64,000 nt of DNA from the NCBI GenBank assembly GCA_963518955.1, contig CAUQKI010000003.1, positions 62,001-126,000 of the forward strand, given 5' to 3'. A program made the position numbers and the translations under genes. The notes beneath the pieces are model-generated. The model ran no database searches, was not told the DNA's origin, and saw only the letters and a list, made by a program, of their open reading frames with translations. This DNA comes from JABCPE02 sp963518955 (GTDB lineage: Bacteria; Bacteroidota; Bacteroidia; Flavobacteriales; Weeksellaceae). Below, one piece after another: positions 8,838 through 16,394 of this stretch. Numbering within the stretch: position 1 is the stretch's first letter; the number at the start of each line of letters is the position of its first letter.

Positions 8838-9419
8838 ATGAAATTACCAAAGTCAGAACTCAGAAAAATCTACACAGAAAAAAGAAAATCCATGTCTTCT
8901 GCAGAGGTGGAGGATTTGTCCAAAAGTATTTTTAAGCAGTTTTTGGGAGCGTTTGATATGTCCAAAGTTAAAAATGTACATATTTTCCTTCCGATTAAAC
9001 AGAAAAACGAAGTTTCTACTTGGGATTTTATCAAATATTTTTGGAATAAAGGAATATCGGTATTTGTTCCTAAAATGGTACAAAACGAAATAAAGACTAT
9101 CCAGCTGAAACCAGACACACCATTAAAAGAAAACGGCTGGGGAATTCTAGAACCAGAGGATGATTTTGTGAAAAATATTAAGTTTGATATCGTTATAACG
9201 CCACTGTTGTATTGTGATAATCAAGGGAATAGGGTGGGCTATGGCAAAGGATTTTATGATATGTTTTTCTCAAAAATGGACCACAACGCCCTAAAAGTGG
9301 GAGTTATTTTTTTCCCACCAGCGGCATTGATATCGGATGTTTCTCAGCAGGATGTTCCCTTGGATTACTTGGTAACTCCTACAGAAGTGCTGTCTTTTAT
9401 ATCAAAATCGATAAAGTAA
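8838..9419 (+). CDS. 5-formyltetrahydrofolate cyclo-ligase
   Basis: A 193-residue protein that converts 5-formyl-THF to 5,10-methenyl-THF with ATP, returning a storage or by-product folate to one-carbon metabolism. The family signature GYGKGFYDMFF lies near residue 135, and the basic N-terminus (KSELRKIYTEKRKSMSS) is typical. It starts 47 bp after secA. Its 3' end overlaps the convergent lipoprotein gene by 55 bp. The enzyme is cytoplasmic. Confidence 0.93.
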   Translation: MKLPKSELRKIYTEKRKSMSSAEVEDLSKSIFKQFLGAFDMSKVKNVHIFLPIKQKNEVSTWDFIKYFWNKGISVFVPKMVQNEIKTIQLKPDTPLKENGWGILEPEDDFVKNIKFDIVITPLLYCDNQGNRVGYGKGFYDMFFSKMDHNALKVGVIFFPPAALISDVSQQDVPLDYLVTPTEVLSFISKSIK

Positions 9420-9937
9420 AACTTGAATTCTTTTACGAATTTCACAGGAGATTTCTTGAGGATATAGCTGGCTTTTTTATCGAAAAAGCCAATACTTTTT
9501 CTGTCTTTTGTTATATACTCAACTGTAAAATTAGCGATATTAAGAGTGTCTTTATCGGTAATTTGTTTATCGATGTCAAGATTTATAACCCGAATATTTT
9601 TTACCCTTAAACTATCCAGCTCAGTAATGAGAGGCTTGGTTTTGATAGAATCTGGCGATAAAAAATAGCTGTTGATTTGGTTATAAATCAGCGAATCTAC
9701 TCCAGTGTTTCTGTTCCCAGAAGCATAGATAGCAGAAAGGTCCAGCAGTTCCTGAATCTTTTGTTTTGTGATGTTATTGATTGCCTGCGCGCTATCCATT
9801 TTTATAGAAGGATAGGAAGTTTTGTTATGGTGTTTTATTTTATCCAAATCACTCATTTCTTCAGTCTCTTTTTTAGAGCAAGAAAAAACAAAAAGACATG
9901 AAATGAAGATGAGAAATAATGATTTAATTTTTTTCAT
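9365..9937 (-). CDS. Predicted lipoprotein, unknown function
   Basis: I do not recognise the family. The start was placed at 9937 (MKKIKSLFLIFISC) because this gives a clean lipoprotein signal with Cys at FVFSC, and because an in-frame extension upstream has no signal character. The mature part (about 170 residues) is rich in Lys, Asp, Ile and Ser, with no Cys and no transmembrane helix. The ATG overlaps the last 14 bases of the preceding membrane-protein gene, so the two are probably co-translated. The 3' end overlaps the convergent folate gene by 55 bp. The product is probably anchored in a membrane facing the periplasm. Confidence 0.75.
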   Translation of the reverse strand: MKKIKSLFLIFISCLFVFSCSKKETEEMSDLDKIKHHNKTSYPSIKMDSAQAINNITKQKIQELLDLSAIYASGNRNTGVDSLIYNQINSYFLSPDSIKTKPLITELDSLRVKNIRVINLDIDKQITDKDTLNIANFTVEYITKDRKSIGFFDKKASYILKKSPVKFVKEFKFYFIDFDIKDSTSVGVTK

Positions 9938-10967
9938 TGTTTTCAATTTTGAATTTAATAGCAATAATCTTTCCATTTTCGATTTTTGTATCGAGAACTT
10001 TGAGGTTTCGTAAGGACTGGGTAGGTGTAGTTACCAGACCGATATATTTCTGTTTACTGAGCGTTTCTACGCCGTATATTTCGTTGTCAAATATCTGGTA
10101 TATCAGAGCATTGTCACTGATTAGATGATTTAGTTTTTGCTGTCTGTTTTTTATGTGTTCCAGTGATGAGTTGTCCTTATCCTTAGTTGAATAATAATAA
10201 AGCATAAGCGCATAATCATCTGGTTTTAAGGCAATATGCTCTACCTCTGGCGCATCTTCCAGATTTCTGAAAATTTCTACTTTTTCGTACAGTGGCGTAC
10301 TCACCTCCATTCGTAGAGTTTTGTCTTTTGTATTGATATAGAAGCATTCGCCAGAATTTACTTTATAGAGGATAGGAGATTCATTTTCCTTGATTACTTT
10401 TATATTTATTGTGCTTTGGATAGCTGTTCCTCTATCCGCATCTGTAAAACAGAATTGGTAAGATTTTTTGAACAAACTGTCAGAATACAATAAAACTATG
10501 ATAAATAAAGCCAAAACAACGGAAGTGATGACCCATATATAGGCTTTTATATTAGAAAAAACTTTCTTTTCCTTGGGCTGGTTTTCGGTAGTTTTTGTGT
10601 CTAATAAAGCGATAGCGTTTTCCTCTTCTTTTTCTTCAATCTCAAGTTCAGCAAAGGTGTCAACCTCCGTTTCCTCGGAGAAGCTTTTTTTAAATTCATA
10701 CCAAGACCGATATCCGATATATGCCGAAAACATATTCAGCATGTCTATTCTCGGTAGCTTATCTATGTTTGTAGATTTAAAATAGGTATAAAAGGTTTTT
10801 TCACTGATACTTCCTTTGACTTTTTTTCTTAAATCTTCTTGAAAATATACAATGTCTATTCCTTTCCATTGAGAAATATCCTCCTCGGAAGGGCTGTGAT
10901 TCTTCAAATATTCTATCTGAATTTCCTTTTTTAATCGCTCAAAAGACTCTAAATCCAAATTACTCAA
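9924..10967 (-). CDS. Membrane protein with N-terminal cytoplasmic domain, unknown function
   Basis: A 347-residue protein I cannot name. Residues 1-95 form a helical, probably cytoplasmic domain with ISEKTFYTYFK and LPRIDMLNMFSAYIGYRSWYEF, the kind of compact helical unit that precedes membrane helices in several Bacteroidota proteins and recalls a small DNA-binding or adaptor fold. An acidic linker (100-120) follows, then one transmembrane helix (141-162) and about 185 residues outside. This topology resembles sensor or anti-sigma-like proteins, but nothing proves that. The overlapping lipoprotein gene downstream may act with the outer domain. A palindrome covers its promoter. Confidence 0.75.
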   Translation of the reverse strand: MSNLDLESFERLKKEIQIEYLKNHSPSEEDISQWKGIDIVYFQEDLRKKVKGSISEKTFYTYFKSTNIDKLPRIDMLNMFSAYIGYRSWYEFKKSFSEETEVDTFAELEIEEKEEENAIALLDTKTTENQPKEKKVFSNIKAYIWVITSVVLALFIIVLLYSDSLFKKSYQFCFTDADRGTAIQSTINIKVIKENESPILYKVNSGECFYINTKDKTLRMEVSTPLYEKVEIFRNLEDAPEVEHIALKPDDYALMLYYYSTKDKDNSSLEHIKNRQQKLNHLISDNALIYQIFDNEIYGVETLSKQKYIGLVTTPTQSLRNLKVLDTKIENGKIIAIKFKIENNEKN

Positions 10968-11010
10968 AATGCGAATTTATATTTAAATTGCTGATAATCA
11001 GTATTCTTTA

Positions 11011-11030
11011 TTTGTAAAATATTTTACAAA
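11011..11030. promoter_or_regulatory. 20-bp perfect palindrome over the promoter of the 347-residue membrane protein
   Basis: Positions 11011-11030 are TTTGTAAAATATTTTACAAA, a perfect inverted repeat. Its right end overlaps a minus-strand -7 box TATCTTTG at 11027-11034, the position expected for a repressor operator. The factor is unknown. Confidence 0.5.
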
Positions 11031-11072
11031 GATATTACAATTATTTTTCATAGGCAATTTTTTTTCTCGCTA

Positions 11073-11080
11073 TATCTTTG
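11073..11080 (+). promoter_or_regulatory. -7 promoter box of the small lipoprotein gene
   Basis: TATCTTTG matches TAnnTTTG; the ATG is at 11159, giving a leader of roughly 70 nt. Confidence 0.65.
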
Positions 11081-11158
11081 CCCTGTTGATTTGATGAATC
11101 AGATTAACAAGTTGAGTCAAGAAATTTAATTTTAACCTTTTAAAAAATTTTTATTATT

Positions 11159-11452
11159 ATGAAAAAGTCATTATTCGCAGCTGCTGTTGTAGCATTAGCA
11201 TTAGTATCTTGTAACAAAAAAGCTGAAGAAGTAAAAGATGCTGTTGATTCTACAGCTCAAGAAACAGCTGCTGCTGTTGATTCTGCTGCAGGTGCTGCTG
11301 CTGATTCTGCTGCTGTTAAAGCTGAAGAAGTAAAAGAAGAAGTTGCTGCTAAAGCTGAAGAAGTAAAAGATGCTACTGCTGCTAAAGTAGAAGAAGGAGC
11401 TGCTAAAGTAGAAGCTGCTGCTAAAGAAGTTAAAGAAGAAGTTAAAAAATAA
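11159..11452 (+). CDS. Small Ala/Lys/Glu-rich repetitive lipoprotein
   Basis: A 97-residue product with a lipoprotein signal (MKKSLFAAAVVALALVSC, Cys18). The mature part is almost entirely Ala, Glu, Lys, Val and Asp, arranged as repeats around AEEVKDA/AAKVEE. This composition predicts one long amphipathic helix, as in LEA-like or apolipoprotein-like proteins. Codon choice is strongly biased to GCT, GAA and AAA, which suggests high expression. No family-specific function is known to me; envelope stress protection or a structural role are guesses. It has its own promoter and a strong terminator. Confidence 0.82.
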   Translation: MKKSLFAAAVVALALVSCNKKAEEVKDAVDSTAQETAAAVDSAAGAAADSAAVKAEEVKEEVAAKAEEVKDATAAKVEEGAAKVEAAAKEVKEEVKK

Positions 11453-11477
11453 TTTAACTCCTAAGAAACAGTTAAAG

Positions 11478-11507
11478 TCTCTCACTAATTTTAGTGAGAG
11501 ATTTTTT
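11478..11507. terminator. Strong bidirectional terminator
   Basis: An 11-bp perfect stem (TCTCTCACTAA with TTAGTGAGAGA) and a minimal loop is followed by a T-run on the plus strand. The right arm includes the stop codon of the minus-strand methyltransferase gene. Confidence 0.88.
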
Positions 11508-12261
11508 GTCTTAGTATCTCGTAGCAGCTTATAGCGACTGCGTTGCTTAGATTGAGAGAGTCTATCGTTCCTGCCATTGGGACAATGATGTTTTCTCCTT
11601 TTCCTCTCCAAAAATCACTCAAACCAGAGTGCTCCGTTCCGAATACAATGGCTGATTTTCCAGTCAGGCTCTTTTCATTTATCCCTTTGGAGTCAGTGTT
11701 CATTATTGTGGTAAATATCTGAAAATCATTCTTTTTTAAGAAATCAACCACTTCTTGGTTTTCTGCTTGAAAGAAATTCATCCCAAAAAGACAGCCCACA
11801 CTGCTGCGGATAACATTAGGATTATAAAAATCCGTTCTAGAATCCGTGATGACAAGGGCGTCTATCCCAAAAGCCTCGCAGCTGCGCAAAACCGCTCCTA
11901 AATTCCCTGGTTTTTCTATGCTTTCTAGCACGATGATAGAAGAATTTTCTTTTGGTTTAAAATCATTCAGTGAGGTTTCTTTTTCTTTGTAAATACCAAT
12001 AATCCCTTCGGAAGAGCCTCTGTAAGCTATTTTTTCATAAACTTCACGAGAAACCAGATGTATTTTCCCTTTTGGGAAATCTGTTCCGAAAATATCTTCG
12101 CAGATAAAGAATTCCACCACTTCAAAATCAAATTTCAAAGCCCTTTCGTTTTCCTGTCTTCCTTCTGCGGCGAATATTTTGAGTTTTTTTCTCTCGTTAT
12201 TTTTAGTGAGAATTTTGGTTAGTTTTTTTATTTTCTCGTTTTGAAGACTTTGTATAATCAT
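11491..12261 (-). CDS. TrmH/SpoU family RNA 2'-O-methyltransferase
   Basis: A 256-residue SPOUT-fold enzyme that transfers methyl from SAM to a ribose 2'-OH in tRNA or rRNA. The three SpoU motifs are visible: EKPGNLGAVLRSCEAFG (motif 1, near 112), FGTEHSGLS (motif 2, near 209) and PMAGTIDSLNLSNAVAISCYE (motif 3, near 228). The N-terminal substrate-binding domain is of the short RlmB/TrmH type. The target nucleotide cannot be told from sequence. rmuC lies just upstream on the same strand (6 bp apart), so the two probably share a transcript. Confidence 0.92.
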   Translation of the reverse strand: MIIQSLQNEKIKKLTKILTKNNERKKLKIFAAEGRQENERALKFDFEVVEFFICEDIFGTDFPKGKIHLVSREVYEKIAYRGSSEGIIGIYKEKETSLNDFKPKENSSIIVLESIEKPGNLGAVLRSCEAFGIDALVITDSRTDFYNPNVIRSSVGCLFGMNFFQAENQEVVDFLKKNDFQIFTTIMNTDSKGINEKSLTGKSAIVFGTEHSGLSDFWRGKGENIIVPMAGTIDSLNLSNAVAISCYEILRQKISH

Positions 12262-12267
12262 GATTTT

Positions 12268-13758
12268 TTATTCATTGGTTGGTTCAGAATTGTCAATCAA
12301 ACTCTGTGGAAGTTCTTTTTTGTTTTTGATTCCCAGAGATTTCATCTTTTGGGTCTGCGTGATGAGGTTGTCCCTTCCGCTGTGCAGCTGTTTGTAAGCC
12401 TCTGTATAGGAGGCTTTTGCTTGGTCTATATTTTTGCCGACTTTTTCAAGGTTTTCCACAAAATTCACAAATTTATCATAGAGTTTAGCGCCTCTTTCTG
12501 CGATTTCTATGGAGTTTCTGTTTTGGTATTCCCGTTTCCAAAGGTCTGCTATCAGTTTTAAAGAAGTGATAAGGTTGCTTGGGTTCAGCAGTAAAATTCT
12601 TCGTTCATAGGCGTAGTTCCATAGATTAGGGTCGGCCTGCATCGCCGCGATATAGGCTGGTTCGCTCGGAATGAACATCATCACGAAATCCAAGGATTTT
12701 CCATAATCATCATACGCCTTCTGCGAAAGCTGCTGAATGTGGTTTTTCACCGAAGCCAAATGCTGGTTTAGTTTTATTTGATAGACTTCTGGGTCGGTTT
12801 CATCTACCAGCTCTGTGAAAGCCGTGAGCGAAACTTTGGAGTCTATAATTACATTTCGTTCATCAGGGTATTTTATCACGGCATCAGGACGCATTTTCTT
12901 CCCTGAAAATTCGGAAAACAAGGCTTTATTGTCCTCGTTTCGCAGTTCATATTCTAGGAAATATTCCCTCCCTTTTACGAGGCCGGATTTCTCTAAAATA
13001 CTCTCCAAAATCATCTCGCCCCAGTTTCCCTGCGTTTTGCTTTCTCCTTTTAGGGCGCGGGTCAGCCTTTTGGCATCTTCGGAAATCTGCTGGTTCAGAG
13101 AGGCTAGTTCTTTTACTTTTTCGCCGAGAGAGAAGCGCTCTTTTGCTTCTTTGTCATAGGTTTCATTTACTCGGTTTTTTAGTTCTATTATTTTTTCTTG
13201 GAACGGATCCAAAATATTTTTTAGGTGAGTTTGGTTCAGGTTTGTGAATTTCTCTGTTTTTTCTTCCAAAATTTTATTGGCAATGTTTTCAAAATGGAGT
13301 TTGCTTTCCTCTTGTAGTTTTTGGGAAAGGTTTTTCTGTTCTTCCATGGAGCTTTGCAGGTTTTTGTTTTCTGCCGAAAGTTCAGATATTTTAGCAATAT
13401 TCTGTAGGTTCTCTTTATTTAGATTAGAAATATTTTGATTTAAATTTTCATTTGTTTTTCGCAGTTCTGTGATTTGTTCGTTTTGAAGGTCTTTCTCTGC
13501 CGAGATTTTTATAAGCTGGTTTTCGGTAGCGTTCAGCTTTTCCCTTTGGCTGGTAGAAAATTCTCTTTCTCCTTTAATTTGTTCCAAAAGTTCATCGATT
13601 TTGCCTTCTGCATTACTGAGTTCAGTTTCTTTTTTAACGAAATTTTGCTGTAATTCCTCGAAAACATTTCGAGAGATTTGGGAAGATTTTAGTGCGAAAT
13701 ATACAGCCGCGCTGCCTACAATAAGACCCAGCACCAGCCCTAAAAATAAATAAAACAT
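12268..13758 (-). CDS. rmuC: DNA recombination protein RmuC
   Basis: A 496-residue protein with an N-terminal membrane helix (FYLFLGLVLGLIVGSAAVYFAL), a coiled coil to about residue 190 and the RmuC nuclease-like domain (about 190-450) with KGESKTQGNWGEMILESIL and RPDAVIKYPDERNVIIDSKVSL. In E. coli RmuC limits inversions at short inverted repeats. The DxxIKxP...DSKVS segment corresponds to the restriction-endonuclease-like core of the family. It is followed after 6 bp by the RNA methyltransferase gene and is divergent from the U32 peptidase gene. Confidence 0.95.
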   Translation of the reverse strand: MFYLFLGLVLGLIVGSAAVYFALKSSQISRNVFEELQQNFVKKETELSNAEGKIDELLEQIKGEREFSTSQREKLNATENQLIKISAEKDLQNEQITELRKTNENLNQNISNLNKENLQNIAKISELSAENKNLQSSMEEQKNLSQKLQEESKLHFENIANKILEEKTEKFTNLNQTHLKNILDPFQEKIIELKNRVNETYDKEAKERFSLGEKVKELASLNQQISEDAKRLTRALKGESKTQGNWGEMILESILEKSGLVKGREYFLEYELRNEDNKALFSEFSGKKMRPDAVIKYPDERNVIIDSKVSLTAFTELVDETDPEVYQIKLNQHLASVKNHIQQLSQKAYDDYGKSLDFVMMFIPSEPAYIAAMQADPNLWNYAYERRILLLNPSNLITSLKLIADLWKREYQNRNSIEIAERGAKLYDKFVNFVENLEKVGKNIDQAKASYTEAYKQLHSGRDNLITQTQKMKSLGIKNKKELPQSLIDNSEPTNE

Positions 13759-13822
13759 GCCTTAACTTTTTAAACTCCGAAAAGTACAAATAAAGAATTA
13801 GAAAATAAAATTTTAAAAAGCA

Positions 13823-13830
13823 TATCTTTG
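13823..13830 (+). promoter_or_regulatory. -7 promoter box of the U32 gene
   Basis: TATCTTTG lies 21 bases upstream of the ATG at 13852. Confidence 0.62.
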
Positions 13831-13851
13831 CAAAAATTTTGAAATTCATCA

Positions 13852-15108
13852 ATGACAAAAACAGGAAGAATAGAACTAATGGCACCCGCGGGAGATTTTA
13901 CCTCTCTGCAGGCGGCTTTGGATAATGGAGCAGATTCAGTGTATTTCGGTGTGGAACAGCTTAACATGAGAGCAAGGGCTTCCATGAACTTTACCCTAGA
14001 TGATCTGCCAGAAATCAGCAGAAGATGTAAGGAAAAAGGCGTGAGAACTTACCTTACCCTTAATACAATCATCTACGACCACGACCTCTCCATCATCAAA
14101 ACTCTTTTGGATAGAGCCAAAGCGGCAGACCTTACGGCTGTAATTGCGATGGATCAGGCTGTAATCGCCTATGCAAGGCAGATAGGCATGGAGGTGCATA
14201 TTTCCACGCAGATAAATATTACCAATATAGAAACGGTTAAATTCTATGCGCTCTTTGCAGATACGATGGTGATGAGCCGAGAACTCAGCGTTACTCAGGT
14301 AAAGAAAATCTGTCAGCAGATAGAAAAAGAGCAGATAAAAGGCCCTTCTGGTAATTTGGTAGAGATAGAGATTTTCGGGCATGGTGCGCTTTGTATGGCA
14401 GTTTCTGGGAAGTGTTATTTAAGTCTTCATTCTCATAATTCATCCGCGAATAGAGGAGCGTGTAAGCAAAACTGCCGTAAGAAATATACCGTGATAGACC
14501 AAGAAAGCGGTTTTGAAATAGAATTAGACAACGAATATATGATGTCACCAAAGGATCTTTGTACCATTAATTTCCTTGACCAAATCGTAGATGCAGGTGT
14601 GAAAGTCCTTAAATTAGAAGGGCGGGGCAGAGCGCCAGAATATGTGGCAACGGTTACTAAATGCTACCGTGAGGCGATAGATTCCATAGCCGATGGTACT
14701 TATTCCCAAGCAAAAGTAGCAGACTGGATGAGCCGACTAGAAACAGTCTATAACCGTGGTTTCTGGAGTGGTTATTACCTTGGGCAGAAACTGGGCGAGT
14801 GGTCGCCAAACTCTGGCTCTAATGCGACACAGAAAAAAGTCTACATCGGAAGAGGAACGCACTACTACCCGAAGACCAGCATTGCGGAATTCCTTATAGA
14901 AGCATTTGATTTGAATGTAGGCGACAAGGTTCTTATCCAAGGGCCTACCACAGGTTCCCAAGAAATGGTAGTAGAAAGTATGATGGTAGAAGGGAAGGGC
15001 GACAGCCAAAAAGCAACGAAATCTGATGTGGTTACCTTCAAAACGGATTTCCGTGTAAGACCAAGCGACAAACTCTACAAAATAGTAAAAAACGATACAA
15101 TAGCTTAG
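13852..15108 (+). CDS. U32 family peptidase-like RNA-modification protein (TrhP/RlhA type)
   Basis: A 418-residue protein with a TIM-barrel start (ELMAPAGDFTSLQAALDNGADSVYFG broken here as MAPAGDF and GADSVYFG). The U32 signature is visible at about residue 178: EIFGHGALCMAVSGKC. Conserved cysteines follow (GACKQNCRKKY). U32 proteins were first called collagenases, but bacterial members of this type act in prephenate-dependent hydroxylation of tRNA uridine-34 (TrhP) or 23S rRNA C2501 (RlhA). The length, with a C-terminal domain of about 80 residues, favours the tRNA branch, which remains an inference. It has its own promoter and a strong terminator. Confidence 0.88.
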   Translation: MTKTGRIELMAPAGDFTSLQAALDNGADSVYFGVEQLNMRARASMNFTLDDLPEISRRCKEKGVRTYLTLNTIIYDHDLSIIKTLLDRAKAADLTAVIAMDQAVIAYARQIGMEVHISTQINITNIETVKFYALFADTMVMSRELSVTQVKKICQQIEKEQIKGPSGNLVEIEIFGHGALCMAVSGKCYLSLHSHNSSANRGACKQNCRKKYTVIDQESGFEIELDNEYMMSPKDLCTINFLDQIVDAGVKVLKLEGRGRAPEYVATVTKCYREAIDSIADGTYSQAKVADWMSRLETVYNRGFWSGYYLGQKLGEWSPNSGSNATQKKVYIGRGTHYYPKTSIAEFLIEAFDLNVGDKVLIQGPTTGSQEMVVESMMVEGKGDSQKATKSDVVTFKTDFRVRPSDKLYKIVKNDTIA

Positions 15109-15114
15109 CGATAA

Positions 15115-15141
15115 ACTCTCCTTTTTAGGAGAGTTTTTTTG
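15115..15141 (+). terminator. Rho-independent terminator after the U32 gene
   Basis: Stem ACTCTCCT/AGGAGAGT with a TTTT loop and a T-run of seven. Confidence 0.9.
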
Positions 15142-15144
15142 TTT

Positions 15145-15152
15145 TATCTTTG
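15145..15152 (+). promoter_or_regulatory. -7 promoter box of the interrupted MazG-like gene
   Basis: TATCTTTG directly follows the terminator; the ATG of the broken gene is at 15254, about 100 nt downstream. Confidence 0.5.
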
Positions 15153-15253
15153 CTAAAGTTATAGAAGATTGTCCAAAAATAAAGATATTTGAAACAGAAT
15201 AGTTTTTATTAAGAATAAAATTTAATTTTAATAATTTAAATTAAGCTAAAAAC

Positions 15254-15583
15254 ATGTACGAAAATTTGAACAAATTAGCCAAGCATTGCCATAATGAAGC
15301 GAAACAAGCGGGCTGACATGACACTCCGCGCGAAGATGGGACGATAATAGCTCTCATTCATTCCGAAATATCCGAGGCGCTGGAAGGACTCCGCAAAAAC
15401 CAAATGGACGACCACCTGCCGCACCGCCCAATGGCAGAGGTGGAGCTTGCCGATGCTCTTATCCGTATTCTGGACTTTGCAGGGATGAAGGGCTATGACC
15501 TTGGTGGAGCTGTCCGAGAGAAATTAGACTACAACCGAACCCGAAGTGACCACAAAAAGGAAAACAGAGTAAAGAAATTTTAA
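15254..15583 (+). pseudogene. MazG-like NTP pyrophosphohydrolase, interrupted by one in-frame TGA
   Basis: A single frame runs from ATG 15254 to TAA 15581-15583 (109 sense positions), with one internal stop, TGA at 15314-15316 (codon 21). The peptide before it is MYENLNKLAKHCHNEAKQAG and the frame resumes HDTPREDGTII. It then shows the MazG-fold metal-binding pairs SEISEALEGLR and ELADALIRILD and ends near DYNRTRSDHKKEN. Related small all-alpha NTP-PPases usually have Trp at this place (AGWW or AGWH), so TGG to TGA is the simplest event. The next in-frame ATG (15404) falls inside the core, so a restart would not give a full domain. The gene is more GC-rich than its neighbours, which may mean transfer. 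A sequencing error remains possible. Confidence 0.85.
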
Positions 15584-15613
15584 AATTATTTATTACCTTC
15601 GCATCAAAAATAA

Positions 15614-15844
15614 ATGGTAATCGTTACACTACAAAGGGAGAAATGCATAGGCTGTAACTATTGTGCAGAGTTTGCTCCTGAATACTTCCGAATGTCTAAA
15701 AAAGACGGAAAATCCGTTCTGCTGAAATCCGTAGAGAAAAAAGGTTTCCACACCTTAAAAACACCGATAGAAGATGCCTATGAACCTTGTGAAAAGGCAG
15801 CAAAGGCATGTCCTGTGAAAATAATCTCTGTAAAATCTATCTAA
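15614..15844 (+). CDS. Small [4Fe-4S] ferredoxin
   Basis: A 76-residue electron carrier. Cys11, Cys14 and Cys17 (CIGCNYC) with Cys66-Pro (ACPVKII) form a single 4Fe-4S site; Cys59 is an extra Cys, giving a C-x6-C pair as in single-cluster ferredoxins. Acidic and lysine residues surround the middle part. It begins 30 bp after the broken MazG-like gene and is followed after 28 bp by the MscS gene. Its redox partner is not evident from context. Confidence 0.88.
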   Translation: MVIVTLQREKCIGCNYCAEFAPEYFRMSKKDGKSVLLKSVEKKGFHTLKTPIEDAYEPCEKAAKACPVKIISVKSI

Positions 15845-15872
15845 AAATAGTTTCAAAATATCTTTTTGGGAA

Positions 15873-16394
15873 ATGGAAGTGCTAGACAATGTCTTTTTTA
15901 ATTCGTATCAGCGTGAGATAGTGGCAACTATCGTGGTGCTGCTTTTTTCTTTGCTTATTAGGTTTGTGATTTCTACTTTGGTGGGTAGATTTGGGAAGAA
16001 ATCTGGCTTTTCAAAGCCGAGAATCAGGTTGGTTCTGAAATACATAGACTTTCTTATAAGTATTTTTATAATCCTGACTTTGGTTCCAGTCTGGGGAGTG
16101 GAGCGAAAACAGGCGTTTCTGGTGATTTCTTCTATTTTTACCGTGATAGGCGTGGCGATGTTTGCCCAATGGTCTATCTTGAGCAATATCACGGCGGGGA
16201 TTATTATTTTCTTTTCATTTCCCTTTAGAATAGGAGATAAAATAAAAATTCTGGATAAAGATGTCCCGATAGAAGCCGAAATAATGGACATAAGGCTGCT
16301 GTATACACTCCTAAAAACTGATAGTGGAGAGCGGATTTCCTACCCAAATAATCTATTTTTGCAAAAAGGAACGGCTATCGTTAGTAAAAGTTAA
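15873..16394 (+). CDS. Small MscS-family mechanosensitive channel
   Basis: A 173-residue inner-membrane protein with three predicted helices (about 14-35, 55-72 and 82-112) and then the start of the MscS beta domain (FPFRIGDKIKILDKDVPIEAEIMDIRLLYTLLKTDSGERISYPNN). E. coli MscS has 286 residues; the C-terminal alpha/beta cage is missing here. The pore-lining segment is IGVAMFAQWSILSNITAGIII. Members of this length exist in Flavobacteriia, so it may be complete and functional in releasing solutes on hypo-osmotic shock. Its stop overlaps the end of the convergent regulator gene by 4 bp. Confidence 0.88.
   Translation: MEVLDNVFFNSYQREIVATIVVLLFSLLIRFVISTLVGRFGKKSGFSKPRIRLVLKYIDFLISIFIILTLVPVWGVERKQAFLVISSIFTVIGVAMFAQWSILSNITAGIIIFFSFPFRIGDKIKILDKDVPIEAEIMDIRLLYTLLKTDSGERISYPNNLFLQKGTAIVSKS

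Noticed and set aside
11201..11611. 136-residue open frame antisense to the small lipoprotein
   Set aside because: It is the complement of GCT/GAA/AAA codons, giving runs of Ser and Phe; it also crosses the terminator.
15153..15253. Riboswitch or attenuator in the 100-nt leader of the broken MazG-like gene
   Set aside because: The leader is plain A/T-rich DNA with no stable stem or conserved motif.
15314..15316. TGA read as selenocysteine
   Set aside because: No Sec insertion hairpin is evident after the codon, relatives have Trp here, and no selenium genes are visible in the window.
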